In this document: positions 27,713 through 36,195 of the stretch, piece after piece
Numbering within the stretch: the first letter of the stretch is position 1
How the letters are laid out: every line of letters begins with the position of its first letter
Made by a program: the position numbers and the translations under genes
Notes under the pieces: model-generated
What the model was told of the DNA's origin: nothing
What the model saw: the letters and a program-made list of their open reading frames with translations, nothing else
Databases searched by the model: none
NCBI RefSeq assembly: GCF_009380155.1
Contig: NZ_WHUV01000004.1
Location: forward strand, 372,001 to 436,000
Source: Pseudomonas piscis
GTDB taxonomy: Bacteria > Pseudomonadota > Gammaproteobacteria > Pseudomonadales > Pseudomonadaceae
Length of the DNA: 64,000 bases
Reading direction: 5' to 3'

Positions 27713-29197
27713 ATGAGTGCAAGCAATCCAACCCTGATCACGTTCGTGATCTACATCGCGGCAATGGTGCTGATCGGCTTCATGGCCTATCGCTCCACCA
27801 ACAACCTTTCCGACTACATTCTTGGTGGGCGCAGCCTGGGCAGCGTGGTGACCGCGCTTTCCGCCGGCGCTTCCGACATGAGTGGCTGGTTGCTGATGGG
27901 CCTGCCGGGCGCCATCTACATGTCCGGCCTGTCCGAGAGCTGGATCGCCATCGGCCTGATCGCCGGTGCCTACCTGAACTGGCTGTTCGTGGCCGGTCGC
28001 CTGCGGGTACAGACCGAGCACAACGGTGACGCATTGACCCTGCCGGACTACTTCTCCAGCCGCTTCGAAGACAAGAGCGGCCTGCTGCGGATCATCTCCG
28101 CGGTGGTGATCCTGGTGTTCTTCACCATCTACTGCGCTTCCGGCATCGTCGCCGGCGCCCGCCTGTTCGAAAGCACCTTCGGCATGTCCTACGAGACCGC
28201 GCTGTGGGCCGGTGCGGCGGCGACCATCGCCTACACCTTCGTCGGTGGCTTCCTGGCGGTGAGCTGGACCGATACCGTGCAAGCCACGCTGATGATCTTC
28301 GCCCTGATCCTCACGCCGATCATCGTGCTGCTGGCCACCGGTGGCGTCGACACCACCTTCCTGGCCATCGAGGCCAAGGATCCCACCAGCTTCGACATGC
28401 TCAAGAACACCACCTTCATCGGCATCATCTCGCTGATGGGCTGGGGCCTGGGCTACTTCGGCCAACCGCACATCCTGGCGCGCTTCATGGCCGCTGATTC
28501 GGTCAAGTCGATCGCCAACGCTCGTCGCATCTCCATGACCTGGATGATCCTGTGCCTGGGTGGCACCGTGGCCGTGGGCTTCTTCGGCATCGCCTACTTC
28601 TCGGCGCATCCTGACGTGGCCGGTCCTGTGACCGAGAACCCTGAGCGGGTGTTCATCGAACTGGCCAAGCTGCTGTTCAACCCATGGATCGCCGGTGTGC
28701 TGCTGTCGGCCATCCTGGCGGCGGTCATGAGTACCCTGAGTTGCCAGCTGCTGGTGTGCTCCAGCGCCCTGACCGAAGACTTCTACAAGGCTTTCCTGCG
28801 CAAGGGCGCGTCCCAGCTGGAACTGGTATGGGTCGGCCGGGCCATGGTGCTGGTGGTGGCGCTGGTCGCCATCGCCATGGCCGCCAACCCGGAGAACCGC
28901 GTACTGGGCCTGGTGAGCTATGCCTGGGCCGGTTTCGGCGCGGCCTTCGGTCCTGTGGTACTGATCTCGGTCCTGTGGAAAGGCATGACCCGCAACGGCG
29001 CACTGGCCGGTATCGTGGTCGGTGCCGTGACCGTGATCCTGTGGAAGCACTTCGCCCTGCTGGGCCTGTACGAAATCATCCCGGGCTTCATCTTCGCCAG
29101 CCTGGCCATCGTCCTGGTGAGCAAGCTGGGCGCTCCGAGTGCCGGTATGGTCCAGCGCTTCGAAGCCGCCGAGAAGGATTTCAAGCTCAACCACTGA
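27713..29197 (+). CDS. putP: Sodium/proline symporter PutP
   Basis: A 494-residue solute:sodium symporter with about 13 membrane helices. The family signature is clear in GASDMSGWLLMGLPGAIYMSG, which holds Na+-binding residues near residues 52-75. GLGYFGQPHILARFMA is the other family block. It imports proline with Na+ for use by PutA encoded divergently. Expression should be relieved from PutA repression when proline is present, through the GTTGCA sites just upstream. A strong terminator follows. Confidence 0.96.
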   Translation: MSASNPTLITFVIYIAAMVLIGFMAYRSTNNLSDYILGGRSLGSVVTALSAGASDMSGWLLMGLPGAIYMSGLSESWIAIGLIAGAYLNWLFVAGRLRVQTEHNGDALTLPDYFSSRFEDKSGLLRIISAVVILVFFTIYCASGIVAGARLFESTFGMSYETALWAGAAATIAYTFVGGFLAVSWTDTVQATLMIFALILTPIIVLLATGGVDTTFLAIEAKDPTSFDMLKNTTFIGIISLMGWGLGYFGQPHILARFMAADSVKSIANARRISMTWMILCLGGTVAVGFFGIAYFSAHPDVAGPVTENPERVFIELAKLLFNPWIAGVLLSAILAAVMSTLSCQLLVCSSALTEDFYKAFLRKGASQLELVWVGRAMVLVVALVAIAMAANPENRVLGLVSYAWAGFGAAFGPVVLISVLWKGMTRNGALAGIVVGAVTVILWKHFALLGLYEIIPGFIFASLAIVLVSKLGAPSAGMVQRFEAAEKDFKLNH

Positions 29198-29235
29198 GTG
29201 CTTGATCCGGCCCCTGTTTTTTCGGGGACACAATG

Positions 29236-29275
29236 AAAACGGCCCGCTGCGGTGACGCAGCGGGCCGTTTTTTTT
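29236..29275 (+). terminator. Intrinsic terminator of putP
   Basis: AAAACGGCCCGCTGCG (29236-29251), loop GTGA and the exact complement CGCAGCGGGCCGTTTT (29256-29271), followed by more T. A 16-bp perfect stem; the A tract on the left makes it work in the other direction too. Confidence 0.92.
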
Positions 29276-29411
29276 CGCCTTCTGAAGCCGCAGCAGGCTG
29301 CTAGCGAACGTAGAGAAGTGCGGCAGGGGTTCGCCTGGAGATCGCCATGCAAGGCCCTGCGGTTTTTTTCACGACCTCGCCATGCCGCTGTCGGGCCGTG
29401 GCGGGCTTGGC

Positions 29412-29906
29412 TCAGTGCAGTTCAGCGTCGGGCTGGTTGAGGAAGATCAGCACGCCAAGGATCGCCATGTAGAACTTGAACGCTGCTTCCTGGCCGTTCC
29501 AGGTGGCGGACTGCCACATCATGAACCATTCCCCGCCCACCACCATGAAACCGAAGAACCAGACGCAGAAACCCAGGCAGAAGCCGGCAATGGCCCAATG
29601 CTTGGCGCGATTGAAGTCGCTGGCAGCGCCGTGCCGGGCGCGCCACAGGCGGGCGCCGCCTAGCACCAGCAGCACGCCGGTCGCGGCTTCGCCGGCGATG
29701 ATCAGCCAGTAGCCGGCATTCCACAGCAGCGGCTGGGTGATGGCCCGGCCAGTAGCGCTGTTGCCCGCAAAGACGCTGTCCATGCTCAGCACGTGCTGGA
29801 CGAAGGCGAAGTTGGAGCCGTAGTCGCTGATGTTGTTGTAGGCCACCAGCAGGGCGAAGGCGGCGACCGCGAGGGTCATGATGATCTTGGCGTAGCGCAC
29901 GAGCAT
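29412..29906 (-). CDS. DUF2165 small membrane protein
   Basis: A 164-residue membrane protein with four hydrophobic helices (for example AKIIMTLAVAAFALLVAY at 6-23 and FYMAILGVLIFLNQ near the C-terminus). Conserved features include NISDYGSNFAFVQHVLSMD and GGEWFMMWQSATWNGQ, which I recognise from the DUF2165 family. No enzymatic motif is visible and the function is unknown. It is a single-gene unit between the putP terminator and the metY terminator hairpin. Confidence 0.82.
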   Translation of the reverse strand: MLVRYAKIIMTLAVAAFALLVAYNNISDYGSNFAFVQHVLSMDSVFAGNSATGRAITQPLLWNAGYWLIIAGEAATGVLLVLGGARLWRARHGAASDFNRAKHWAIAGFCLGFCVWFFGFMVVGGEWFMMWQSATWNGQEAAFKFYMAILGVLIFLNQPDAELH

Positions 29907-30002
29907 GTCAGGGTCCTTTGCTGGAGGTGCGATCCTTGGGGGAGAGGGATCCAGGGAGGATGTAGCGAGGGCAGCTTAGTGGCGGGGCGCGGGAGGAACA
30001 AG

Positions 30003-30026
30003 GGCCCCGCCGGTGCGGGCGGGGCC
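30003..30026 (-). terminator. Hairpin after metY
   Basis: GGCCCCGCC (30003-30011) and GGCGGGGCC (30018-30026) form a 9-bp perfect stem with a 6-base loop, 9 bases past the metY stop. The minus-strand tail is CTTGTTCC, only moderately U-rich. Confidence 0.55.
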
Positions 30027-30034
30027 GGTTTGGA

Positions 30035-31306
30035 TCAGGCTTGGCGCAGGGCCTGGTCCAGGTCTTCGAGCAGGTCCTCGATGGCTTCGATACCCACCGA
30101 GAGGCGGATCATTTCCGGCTTGACCCCGGCCTTGGCCTGTTCCTGTTCGTTCATCTGCCGGTGGGTGGTGGAGGCCGGGTGGCAGGCCAGGGACTTGGCG
30201 TCGCCGATGTTCACCAGGCGCTTGAAGATCTGCAGCGCATCGTAGAAGCGCACGCCTGCCTCGTAGCCGCCCTTGAGGCCGAAGGAGAGGATCGCCGACG
30301 GCTTGCCCTGCATGTACTTGCGCGCCAGTTCGTGATGCGGATGGTCCTCCAGGCCCGCATAGCTGACCCAGGCCACCAGCGGGTGGGCCTTGAGGAACTG
30401 CGCCACCTTGAGGGCGTTGTCGGTGTGGCGCTCCATGCGCAGGGCCAGGGTCTCCAGGCCTTGCAGCAACAGGAAGGCGTTCATGGGCGCCAGGGCCGCG
30501 CCGGTGTTGCGCAGCGGCACGGTGCGGGCCCGGGCGACGAAGGCCGCAGGGCCGAACTTCTCGGTGTAGACCACACCGTGATAGGCCGGCTCGGGGGTGT
30601 TGAGGCTGGCGAACTTCTGCGGGTGCTCGGTCCAGGGGAAGTTGCCGCTGTCGACGATCACTCCGCCCAGGGCGTTGCCATGGCCGCCGACGTACTTGGT
30701 CACCGAATGCACGACGATGTCGGCGCCGAACTGGATCGGCTTGCACAGGATCGGCGTGGCCACTGTGTTGTCCACCATCAGTGGCACGCCCCGGGCGTGG
30801 GCGACCTGGGCCAGGCCTTCGATATCGACGATGTTGCCCGCCGGGTTGCCGATGCTCTCGCAGTACACCGCCTTGGTGTTGTCGTCGATCAGTTCGGCGA
30901 TGGCCTCGGGGGAGTCGTCGCGGGCGAAGCGCACTTCGACGCCGAAGCTGGGCAGCAGGTGGGCGAACAGGGTGTAGGTGCCACCGTACAGCTGCGGGGT
31001 GGAGACGATGTTGTCGCCGGCCTGGGTCAGGGTCTGGATGGCGTAGTGGATCGCGGCGCTACCGGCCGATACCGCCAGCGCCGCGACTCCGCCCTCCAGG
31101 GCGGCGATGCGCTGTTCCAGCACATCGTTGGTGGGGTTCATGATCCGGGTATAGATGTTGCCCGGCACATCGAGATTGAACAGGTCGGCACCGTGCTGGG
31201 CGTTGTCGAACTCGAAGGCGACGTTCTGGTAGATGGGCACGGCCACGGCCTTGGTGGCGGGGTCCGACTTGAATCCATGGTGCAGCGCAATCGTTGCGTC
31301 TTTCAT
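30035..31306 (-). CDS. metY: O-acetylhomoserine aminocarboxypropyltransferase / sulfhydrylase
   Basis: A 423-residue PLP enzyme of the Cys/Met metabolism family. The PLP lysine is Lys204 in HSVTKYVGGHGN; the phosphate-binding SAGSAAIHYA and the YGGTYTLF active-site block are present. The length (about 425) and the internal insertion favour MetY over the shorter cystathionine gamma-synthases. It makes homocysteine directly from O-acetyl- or O-succinylhomoserine and sulfide. It is transcribed away from rlmJ. The PAO1 neighbourhood I remember has metY in the same area. Confidence 0.9.
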   Translation of the reverse strand: MKDATIALHHGFKSDPATKAVAVPIYQNVAFEFDNAQHGADLFNLDVPGNIYTRIMNPTNDVLEQRIAALEGGVAALAVSAGSAAIHYAIQTLTQAGDNIVSTPQLYGGTYTLFAHLLPSFGVEVRFARDDSPEAIAELIDDNTKAVYCESIGNPAGNIVDIEGLAQVAHARGVPLMVDNTVATPILCKPIQFGADIVVHSVTKYVGGHGNALGGVIVDSGNFPWTEHPQKFASLNTPEPAYHGVVYTEKFGPAAFVARARTVPLRNTGAALAPMNAFLLLQGLETLALRMERHTDNALKVAQFLKAHPLVAWVSYAGLEDHPHHELARKYMQGKPSAILSFGLKGGYEAGVRFYDALQIFKRLVNIGDAKSLACHPASTTHRQMNEQEQAKAGVKPEMIRLSVGIEAIEDLLEDLDQALRQA

Positions 31307-31562
31307 AAATTCTCAACTCAGTAGCAGTCCATTAATGAGCACAGCCAGGCAGGGTCGTGCCCGTACAGCAGTCAGTGGTCCCTTGTGTCTGAGTCGCCAG
31401 CAACCGCTTGGTGTACCTGCCCCTTGGCCACGGGCAGGCGCGTCAGTGTCCATCAGGCGTGGCGGATGGGCAAGCTGGCGCGCCGTGCCGGGCAAATGCG
31501 ATGGCCTGTCCTGACGCGGTCCATGGCACAGGGTAAACTTGCGCTCCTGCGCAGGAGCAACC

Positions 31563-32399
31563 ATGAACTATCGTCACGCCTTCCATGCCGGCAATCACGC
31601 CGACGTCTTCAAACACCTGACCCTGACCCGCCTCATCGCCCTGATGTCGCGCAAGGAGCAGCCGTTCGCCTATATCGACAGCCATGCCGGCATCGGCTTG
31701 TACGACCTCAAGGGCGACCAGGCGACACGCACCGGCGAGTACCTGGAAGGTATCGCCCGGCTGTGGGGCGCGGACGACCTGCCAGAGCTGACCGCCGACT
31801 ACATGCGCGTGCTGCGCCGGCTGAACCCGGATGGCGAGCTGCGCTACTACCCCGGTTCCCCGGAGCTGGCCCGGCGCCTGATGCGCAACCAGGATCGGGC
31901 GCTGCTCAACGAGAAGCATCCCGAGGATGGCCTGCTGCTCAAGGACAACATGAAGGGCGATCGGCGGGTGGCGGTACACCTGGGCGAGGGTTGGCACGTG
32001 GCCCGGGCGCTGCTGCCGGTGGCGGAGAAGCGGGCGGTGATGTTGATCGACCCGCCGTTCGAGAAACTCGACGAGATGCAGCGTTGCGCCGCGTCGATGA
32101 AGGAGGCCATCGGTCGCATGCGCCAGACCGTGGCGGCCATCTGGTATCCGGTCAAGGACCAGCGCGCCCTGCGCCGTTTCTACCAGGACCTGGCCGGCAC
32201 TGGTGCGCCGAAGCTGCTGCGGGTGGAATTGCTGGTGCATCCGCTGGATACGCCCAACAGCCTCAACGGTTCGGGCCTGGCCATCGCCAACCCGCCGTGG
32301 GGCCTGGAGGAGGAATTGCGCGAGCTGCTGCCCTGGCTGTCGCAAAAGCTCGGCCAGACCCAGGGCGGCTGGCAGATGGACTGGCTGATCGCGGAATAA
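31563..32399 (+). CDS. rlmJ: 23S rRNA (adenine(2030)-N6)-methyltransferase RlmJ
   Basis: A 278-residue SAM-dependent methyltransferase of the RlmJ family. It begins MNYRHAFHAGNHADVFKH and carries the catalytic DPPF motif near residue 164 in VMLIDPPFEKLDE, which binds the target adenine. IDSHAGIGLYDL is the SAM-binding motif I. ATG at 31563 is chosen since the family N-terminus starts exactly there, with AGGAG 6-10 bases upstream. It methylates A2030 of 23S rRNA in E. coli. Confidence 0.94.
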   Translation: MNYRHAFHAGNHADVFKHLTLTRLIALMSRKEQPFAYIDSHAGIGLYDLKGDQATRTGEYLEGIARLWGADDLPELTADYMRVLRRLNPDGELRYYPGSPELARRLMRNQDRALLNEKHPEDGLLLKDNMKGDRRVAVHLGEGWHVARALLPVAEKRAVMLIDPPFEKLDEMQRCAASMKEAIGRMRQTVAAIWYPVKDQRALRRFYQDLAGTGAPKLLRVELLVHPLDTPNSLNGSGLAIANPPWGLEEELRELLPWLSQKLGQTQGGWQMDWLIAE

Positions 32400-32407
32400 C
32401 AGCCACG

Positions 32408-32467
32408 AGCTATAAGCGGCAAGCGGCAAGCGGCAAGCCGACGGCGAACCACTTGCCGCTTGTAGCT
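32408..32467. repeat. Intergenic inverted repeat, copy 2
   Basis: AGCTATAAGCGGCAAG (32408-32423) pairs, with one mismatch, with CTTGCCGCTTGTAGCT (32452-32467). The left arm is followed by two more CGGCAAG units. The right arm is base-for-base identical to 23271-23286 of copy 1. It sits between the convergent stops of rlmJ and msrA, so it may end transcripts from both sides. Confidence 0.65.
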
Positions 32468-32470
32468 GCT

Positions 32471-33118
32471 TTAGATTGGGCAGGTCACCCCGGTACCGCC
32501 GATACCGCAATAACCTTCCGGGTTCTTCGCCAGGTACTGCTGGTGATAAGCCTCGGCGAAGTAGACGGTCGGCGCCTCTTCGATCTCGGTGGTGATGGTG
32601 CCCAGACCTGCCTTGGTCAGCTCGGCCTGGAACACCTCCTTGCTGTGCAGCGCCTGCTGCAGCTGGGTCGGGTTGGTGGTGTAGATCACCGAGCGGTACT
32701 GGGTGCCGATATCGTTGCCCTGGCGCATGCCCTGGGTCGGGTTGTGCAGTTCCCAGAACATCGCCAGCAGTTGCTGGTAGCTGACCTTCTCCGGCTCGTA
32801 CACCACCAGTACCACTTCGGTATGTCCGGTCAGGCCCGAGCAGACTTCCTCATAGGTCGGGTTCGGGGTAAAGCCGCCGGCATAACCCACGCAGGTGCTG
32901 AACACGCCCTCGCGCTGCCAGAAGCGCCGTTCCGCGCCCCAGAAGCAACCCAGGCCGAAAATGGCGAAGTCCACGTTGCCGGGGAACGGGCCCAGCAGCG
33001 GATTGCCGTTGACGAAGTGCTCCTCCGGGACGGTCATTGGAGTTTCACGGCCAGGCAGAGCTTGTTCTTTGGTTGGGAGCACGTTTTTGTTCACCAGAAT
33101 TTCCGAGCGCAAGACCAT
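32471..33118 (-). CDS. msrA: Peptide methionine sulfoxide reductase MsrA
   Basis: A 215-residue MsrA. The catalytic Cys58 lies in the diagnostic GCFWG motif (FGLGCFWGAERRFW). Recycling cysteines are near the C-terminus (YCGIGGTGVTCPI). It reduces the S-epimer of methionine sulfoxide in proteins, using thioredoxin. The N-terminal extension of about 50 residues before the catalytic fold has no obvious export signal, so a cytosolic location is likely. It is 69 bp downstream of dipA, on the same strand. Confidence 0.95.
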   Translation of the reverse strand: MVLRSEILVNKNVLPTKEQALPGRETPMTVPEEHFVNGNPLLGPFPGNVDFAIFGLGCFWGAERRFWQREGVFSTCVGYAGGFTPNPTYEEVCSGLTGHTEVVLVVYEPEKVSYQQLLAMFWELHNPTQGMRQGNDIGTQYRSVIYTTNPTQLQQALHSKEVFQAELTKAGLGTITTEIEEAPTVYFAEAYHQQYLAKNPEGYCGIGGTGVTCPI

Positions 33119-33187
33119 GTAGCAGTCCTCCAGTCAGTTGGATTGTCGTTATTCAGACCTGCAGTTTGCCCGAGTGTCGCGACGCTG

Positions 33188-35881
33188 TCAGGCGATTGGT
33201 CCGCGCGGATAGCGCTTGAGCCTGGCGATCAGCTCGGTGCCGGGAATCGGCCGGTCGAACAGGTAGCCCTGGCCGACGTCGCAGCGATGGCGGCGCAGGA
33301 AGGCCAGCTGCTCGGCGGTTTCGATACCTTCGGCGACCACCTTGATCTTCAGGTTGTGGGCCATGGCGATCACCGCCGAGGTGATCTCCATGTCGTCCTG
33401 GTTGTCCGGGATGTCGTGGATGAAGCTGCGATCGATCTTGATGATATCGATAGGGAATTTCTTCAGGTAGCTCAGGGACGAATAACCGGTGCCGAAGTCG
33501 TCCATGGCCAGGGTCAGGCCGAGCTTTTTCAGCTGTTCGAGTTGCTGGTGGGTGTCGTCGGTGGCTTCCAGCAGCAGGCCTTCGGTCAGTTCCAGCTCCA
33601 GCAGCGAGGAGGGCAGTTGCTCCTCCTTGAGGATGCCGGCGATGGAGGCCACCAGGTCCGGGTCGGAGAACTGCTTGGGCGACAGGTTGATGGCCACGTG
33701 CAGGTTGCCCATGCCGGCGGCGGTCAGTTGCTTGCTCATGCGGCAGGCCTGGCGGGCGATCCACTTGCCGATGGGAATGATCAGCCCGGTCTCTTCCGCC
33801 ACGCTGATGAACTGGTCCGGGCGGATCATGCCCTTCTCCGGGTGGTTCCAGCGCAGCAGCGCCTCCATGCCCAGCAGCCGGCCGCTGCGCAGGCACAGCT
33901 TGGGCTGGTAGAACACGTCCAGTTCGTTCTGGGTCAGGGCCCGACGCAGGTTGTTCTCGACGAACAGCTTGTAGCTGGCCTCGGCGTTCAGGGCCTCGGT
34001 GAATACTTGCACCTGGTGCTTGCCGTTGGCCTTGGCCTTGTGCAGCGCCAGGCCGGCGTTGCGCATCAAGGTCTGTGGGTCGCGGCCGTGCAGCGGCGCG
34101 CTGGCCAGGCCCACGGAGCCGGTGACGCTGATCAACTGGTTGTCGACGAACATCGGCTTGTCCAGGGTCATCAGCAGCTGGCTGGCGATCTGCTGGCCGG
34201 CTTCCAGGTCGGTGTTGTCCAGCAGCACGGCGAACTCGTTGCTGGCGAAGCGCGCCAGGCTGCCGCTGGGGCTCAGGCTGTTGCGCAGGCGCCGGGCCAG
34301 GCTGATCAGCAGCTTGTCGCCGGTCTGGTGGCCGAGGCTGTCGTTGATCCGCTTGAAGTTGTCGATGTCCACCAGCAGCAGGCTGATCGGGGTATCGCTA
34401 TCCCGGGCGAAGCGTTCGTCCAGGTTGCGGATGAATGCAGGGCGGTTGCCCAGGTTGGTCAGGTTGTCGGTGTAGGCCAGGCGCTCGATGCGCTGCTGGG
34501 CCAGCTTGGTCTGGGTGATGTCTTCGTAGATGCCGATGTAGTGGGTCAGCTCGCGGTTGTCGCCATAGACCTTGGAAATCGACAACTGGCCCCAGTAGGG
34601 CTCGAGGTTCTTGCGCCGGCTCTTGAACTCGCCCTGCCAGCTATTGCTCTTGGCCAGGCTGGAAGGGGCGTCGAACAGCAGTTCGCTGAGGTTCTCCAGG
34701 GCCGGTAATTCCGACAGGCGGTGACCGTGGACTTCCTCGGTGCTGTATTGGGTGATCGCCGTGAAGCTGGGGTTGACGTATTCCACCACGCCGTCGCAGT
34801 TGACCAGCAGGAAGGCGTTGGCGCTTTGTTCCACGGCCCGCTGGAACAGGTGCAGGGCGCTGGTGGCGGCCCGGCGATTGTGGTTGTTGATGACCTGGGC
34901 GAACTGGTCGGCCAGCTCGCCGGCGAAGGCGATCTCGTCCGACTGCCAGGCGCGGGTGGTGCCGGTCTGTTCCAGGCACAGCACCCCGACCACCTGGCCG
35001 TCGATGCGGATGCTGGCATCGAGCATGGCATTCACGTCCCGGGGGCGCAGGCTCTCGGCCATTTCCCGGGTACGTGGGTCGCGCATGGCGTTCTGGGCAT
35101 CGATGGCGCGGCAGCTGTGCAGGGCTTCCATGTAGTCCGGGAAGCTGCTGGCGTCGATGGCGTCGGGCAGGTGGTACTCCTGGGTGGCGCGATGGTAGGC
35201 CGCGATCGGCTCCAGGCGCTGGCCCTCCAGGTTCCAGATGCTGGCGCAGTCGATCTGGTAGATGTCGCAGGCACTGCGGGTGATCAGCTCGGCGGCTTCC
35301 TTCAGGGAGTTGCCGCTGCTGTAGCGCTGGCGGGTCAGCAGCAGGATCAGGTCCTGCTGGGCCCGTACCCGCTCCAGGTGTTGCAGCTGTTCCTGCTGGG
35401 CCCGCTGGTTGAGTTCCAGGGCGATCTGCAGGCGGCTGTTCTGGGTTTCAAGGTCCAGGGTCGGTGCCGTTGGGCTATTGCCGAACAGGCCTTCGACCAC
35501 CAGCAGGTAGCCACGCAGCAGGTGTCGGTTGTGCTGTTTGTAGGCTTCGCCCAGTTCCAGGATGCTCAGGGGGCCTTGGGCGGTGTGCAGGGTATAGCGG
35601 ATCAGATAATGGGAAGCGCTGGCCAGTTGCTGCTGGATGTTGTCATGCAGTTGATAGCGCGCTTCAGGCTCCATCAGGCTGGCGTAGGGCGAGCCGACCA
35701 GGGCGCAGAGCTCCACGGCGGGCAGGCCGAACTGGCGTTCGCAGTTGGGATCGAGAAACAGTAGCGCCCAGCTCGCTTCATTCAGCCGTTCGAAACGCAA
35801 CATGCCGAGCCGCGAAGGCACAGGCAACTGCGTCACTACCTCGGCCACCATACGGCTGGCGGCATCGGGTTGGCTTTTCAT
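33188..35881 (-). CDS. dipA: Cyclic-di-GMP phosphodiesterase DipA-like (GAF-PAS-GGDEF-EAL)
   Basis: An 897-residue sensor and c-di-GMP enzyme. In order: an N-terminal PAS-like region to about residue 150, a GAF domain at about 180-330, a PAS domain at about 340-460, a GGDEF domain to about 630, and an EAL domain to the end. The GGDEF signature is degenerate, reading ASNEF, so diguanylate cyclase activity is unlikely. The EAL domain keeps EALLRW and DDFGTGYSS, as in active phosphodiesterases. Size, domain order and position next to msrA and aceF match DipA (PA5017) of P. aeruginosa, which drives biofilm dispersal. No membrane segment is seen. Confidence 0.88.
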   Translation of the reverse strand: MKSQPDAASRMVAEVVTQLPVPSRLGMLRFERLNEASWALLFLDPNCERQFGLPAVELCALVGSPYASLMEPEARYQLHDNIQQQLASASHYLIRYTLHTAQGPLSILELGEAYKQHNRHLLRGYLLVVEGLFGNSPTAPTLDLETQNSRLQIALELNQRAQQEQLQHLERVRAQQDLILLLTRQRYSSGNSLKEAAELITRSACDIYQIDCASIWNLEGQRLEPIAAYHRATQEYHLPDAIDASSFPDYMEALHSCRAIDAQNAMRDPRTREMAESLRPRDVNAMLDASIRIDGQVVGVLCLEQTGTTRAWQSDEIAFAGELADQFAQVINNHNRRAATSALHLFQRAVEQSANAFLLVNCDGVVEYVNPSFTAITQYSTEEVHGHRLSELPALENLSELLFDAPSSLAKSNSWQGEFKSRRKNLEPYWGQLSISKVYGDNRELTHYIGIYEDITQTKLAQQRIERLAYTDNLTNLGNRPAFIRNLDERFARDSDTPISLLLVDIDNFKRINDSLGHQTGDKLLISLARRLRNSLSPSGSLARFASNEFAVLLDNTDLEAGQQIASQLLMTLDKPMFVDNQLISVTGSVGLASAPLHGRDPQTLMRNAGLALHKAKANGKHQVQVFTEALNAEASYKLFVENNLRRALTQNELDVFYQPKLCLRSGRLLGMEALLRWNHPEKGMIRPDQFISVAEETGLIIPIGKWIARQACRMSKQLTAAGMGNLHVAINLSPKQFSDPDLVASIAGILKEEQLPSSLLELELTEGLLLEATDDTHQQLEQLKKLGLTLAMDDFGTGYSSLSYLKKFPIDIIKIDRSFIHDIPDNQDDMEITSAVIAMAHNLKIKVVAEGIETAEQLAFLRRHRCDVGQGYLFDRPIPGTELIARLKRYPRGPIA

Positions 35882-36195
35882 GGGGAAACTCGCTTCGAAA
35901 TTGCTGATCGCGCCGGGCTCACGCCCTCTTCACTGTTGCCTGCGGCAAGGTTGCATCATGGCGCATCGACTGACAAGAGAGATGAAGGCCAAGTGCTATA
36001 AACCTTTATATCGGCAGGTAAGGGGATTTCTGCAAAGTTACTTTGCGCCACTTGCATGGCTCGGTCCACAGCGGGATCCAGGTTGTTTTTCCGGAAAAAA
36101 AAGCCCCGCCAGATTGACGGGGTTGAGGTACGAGCGTGGCGCTCGAAAAAGGCTGCGGTGCCGGCCCTCCCATGACAGGAGGGCCGGCTCGCGAG
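35882..36195. other. Intergenic region between aceF and dipA
   Basis: A 314-base stretch. The aceF-proximal third holds the aceF terminator (36095-36124). The rest, 35882-36090, should contain the dipA promoter, but I see no site matching a consensus well enough to name. No gene. Confidence 0.6.
36095..36124 (-). terminator. Intrinsic terminator of the aceEF operon
   Basis: On the minus strand the stem AACCCCG/CGGGG with a 9-base loop is followed by CTTTTTTTT, about 70 bases past the aceF stop. Confidence 0.8.

Noticed and set aside
31385..34708. An 1107-codon plus-strand frame crossing rlmJ, msrA and dipA
   Set aside because: It overlaps three recognised genes in other frames and shows the low-complexity composition of antisense frames.
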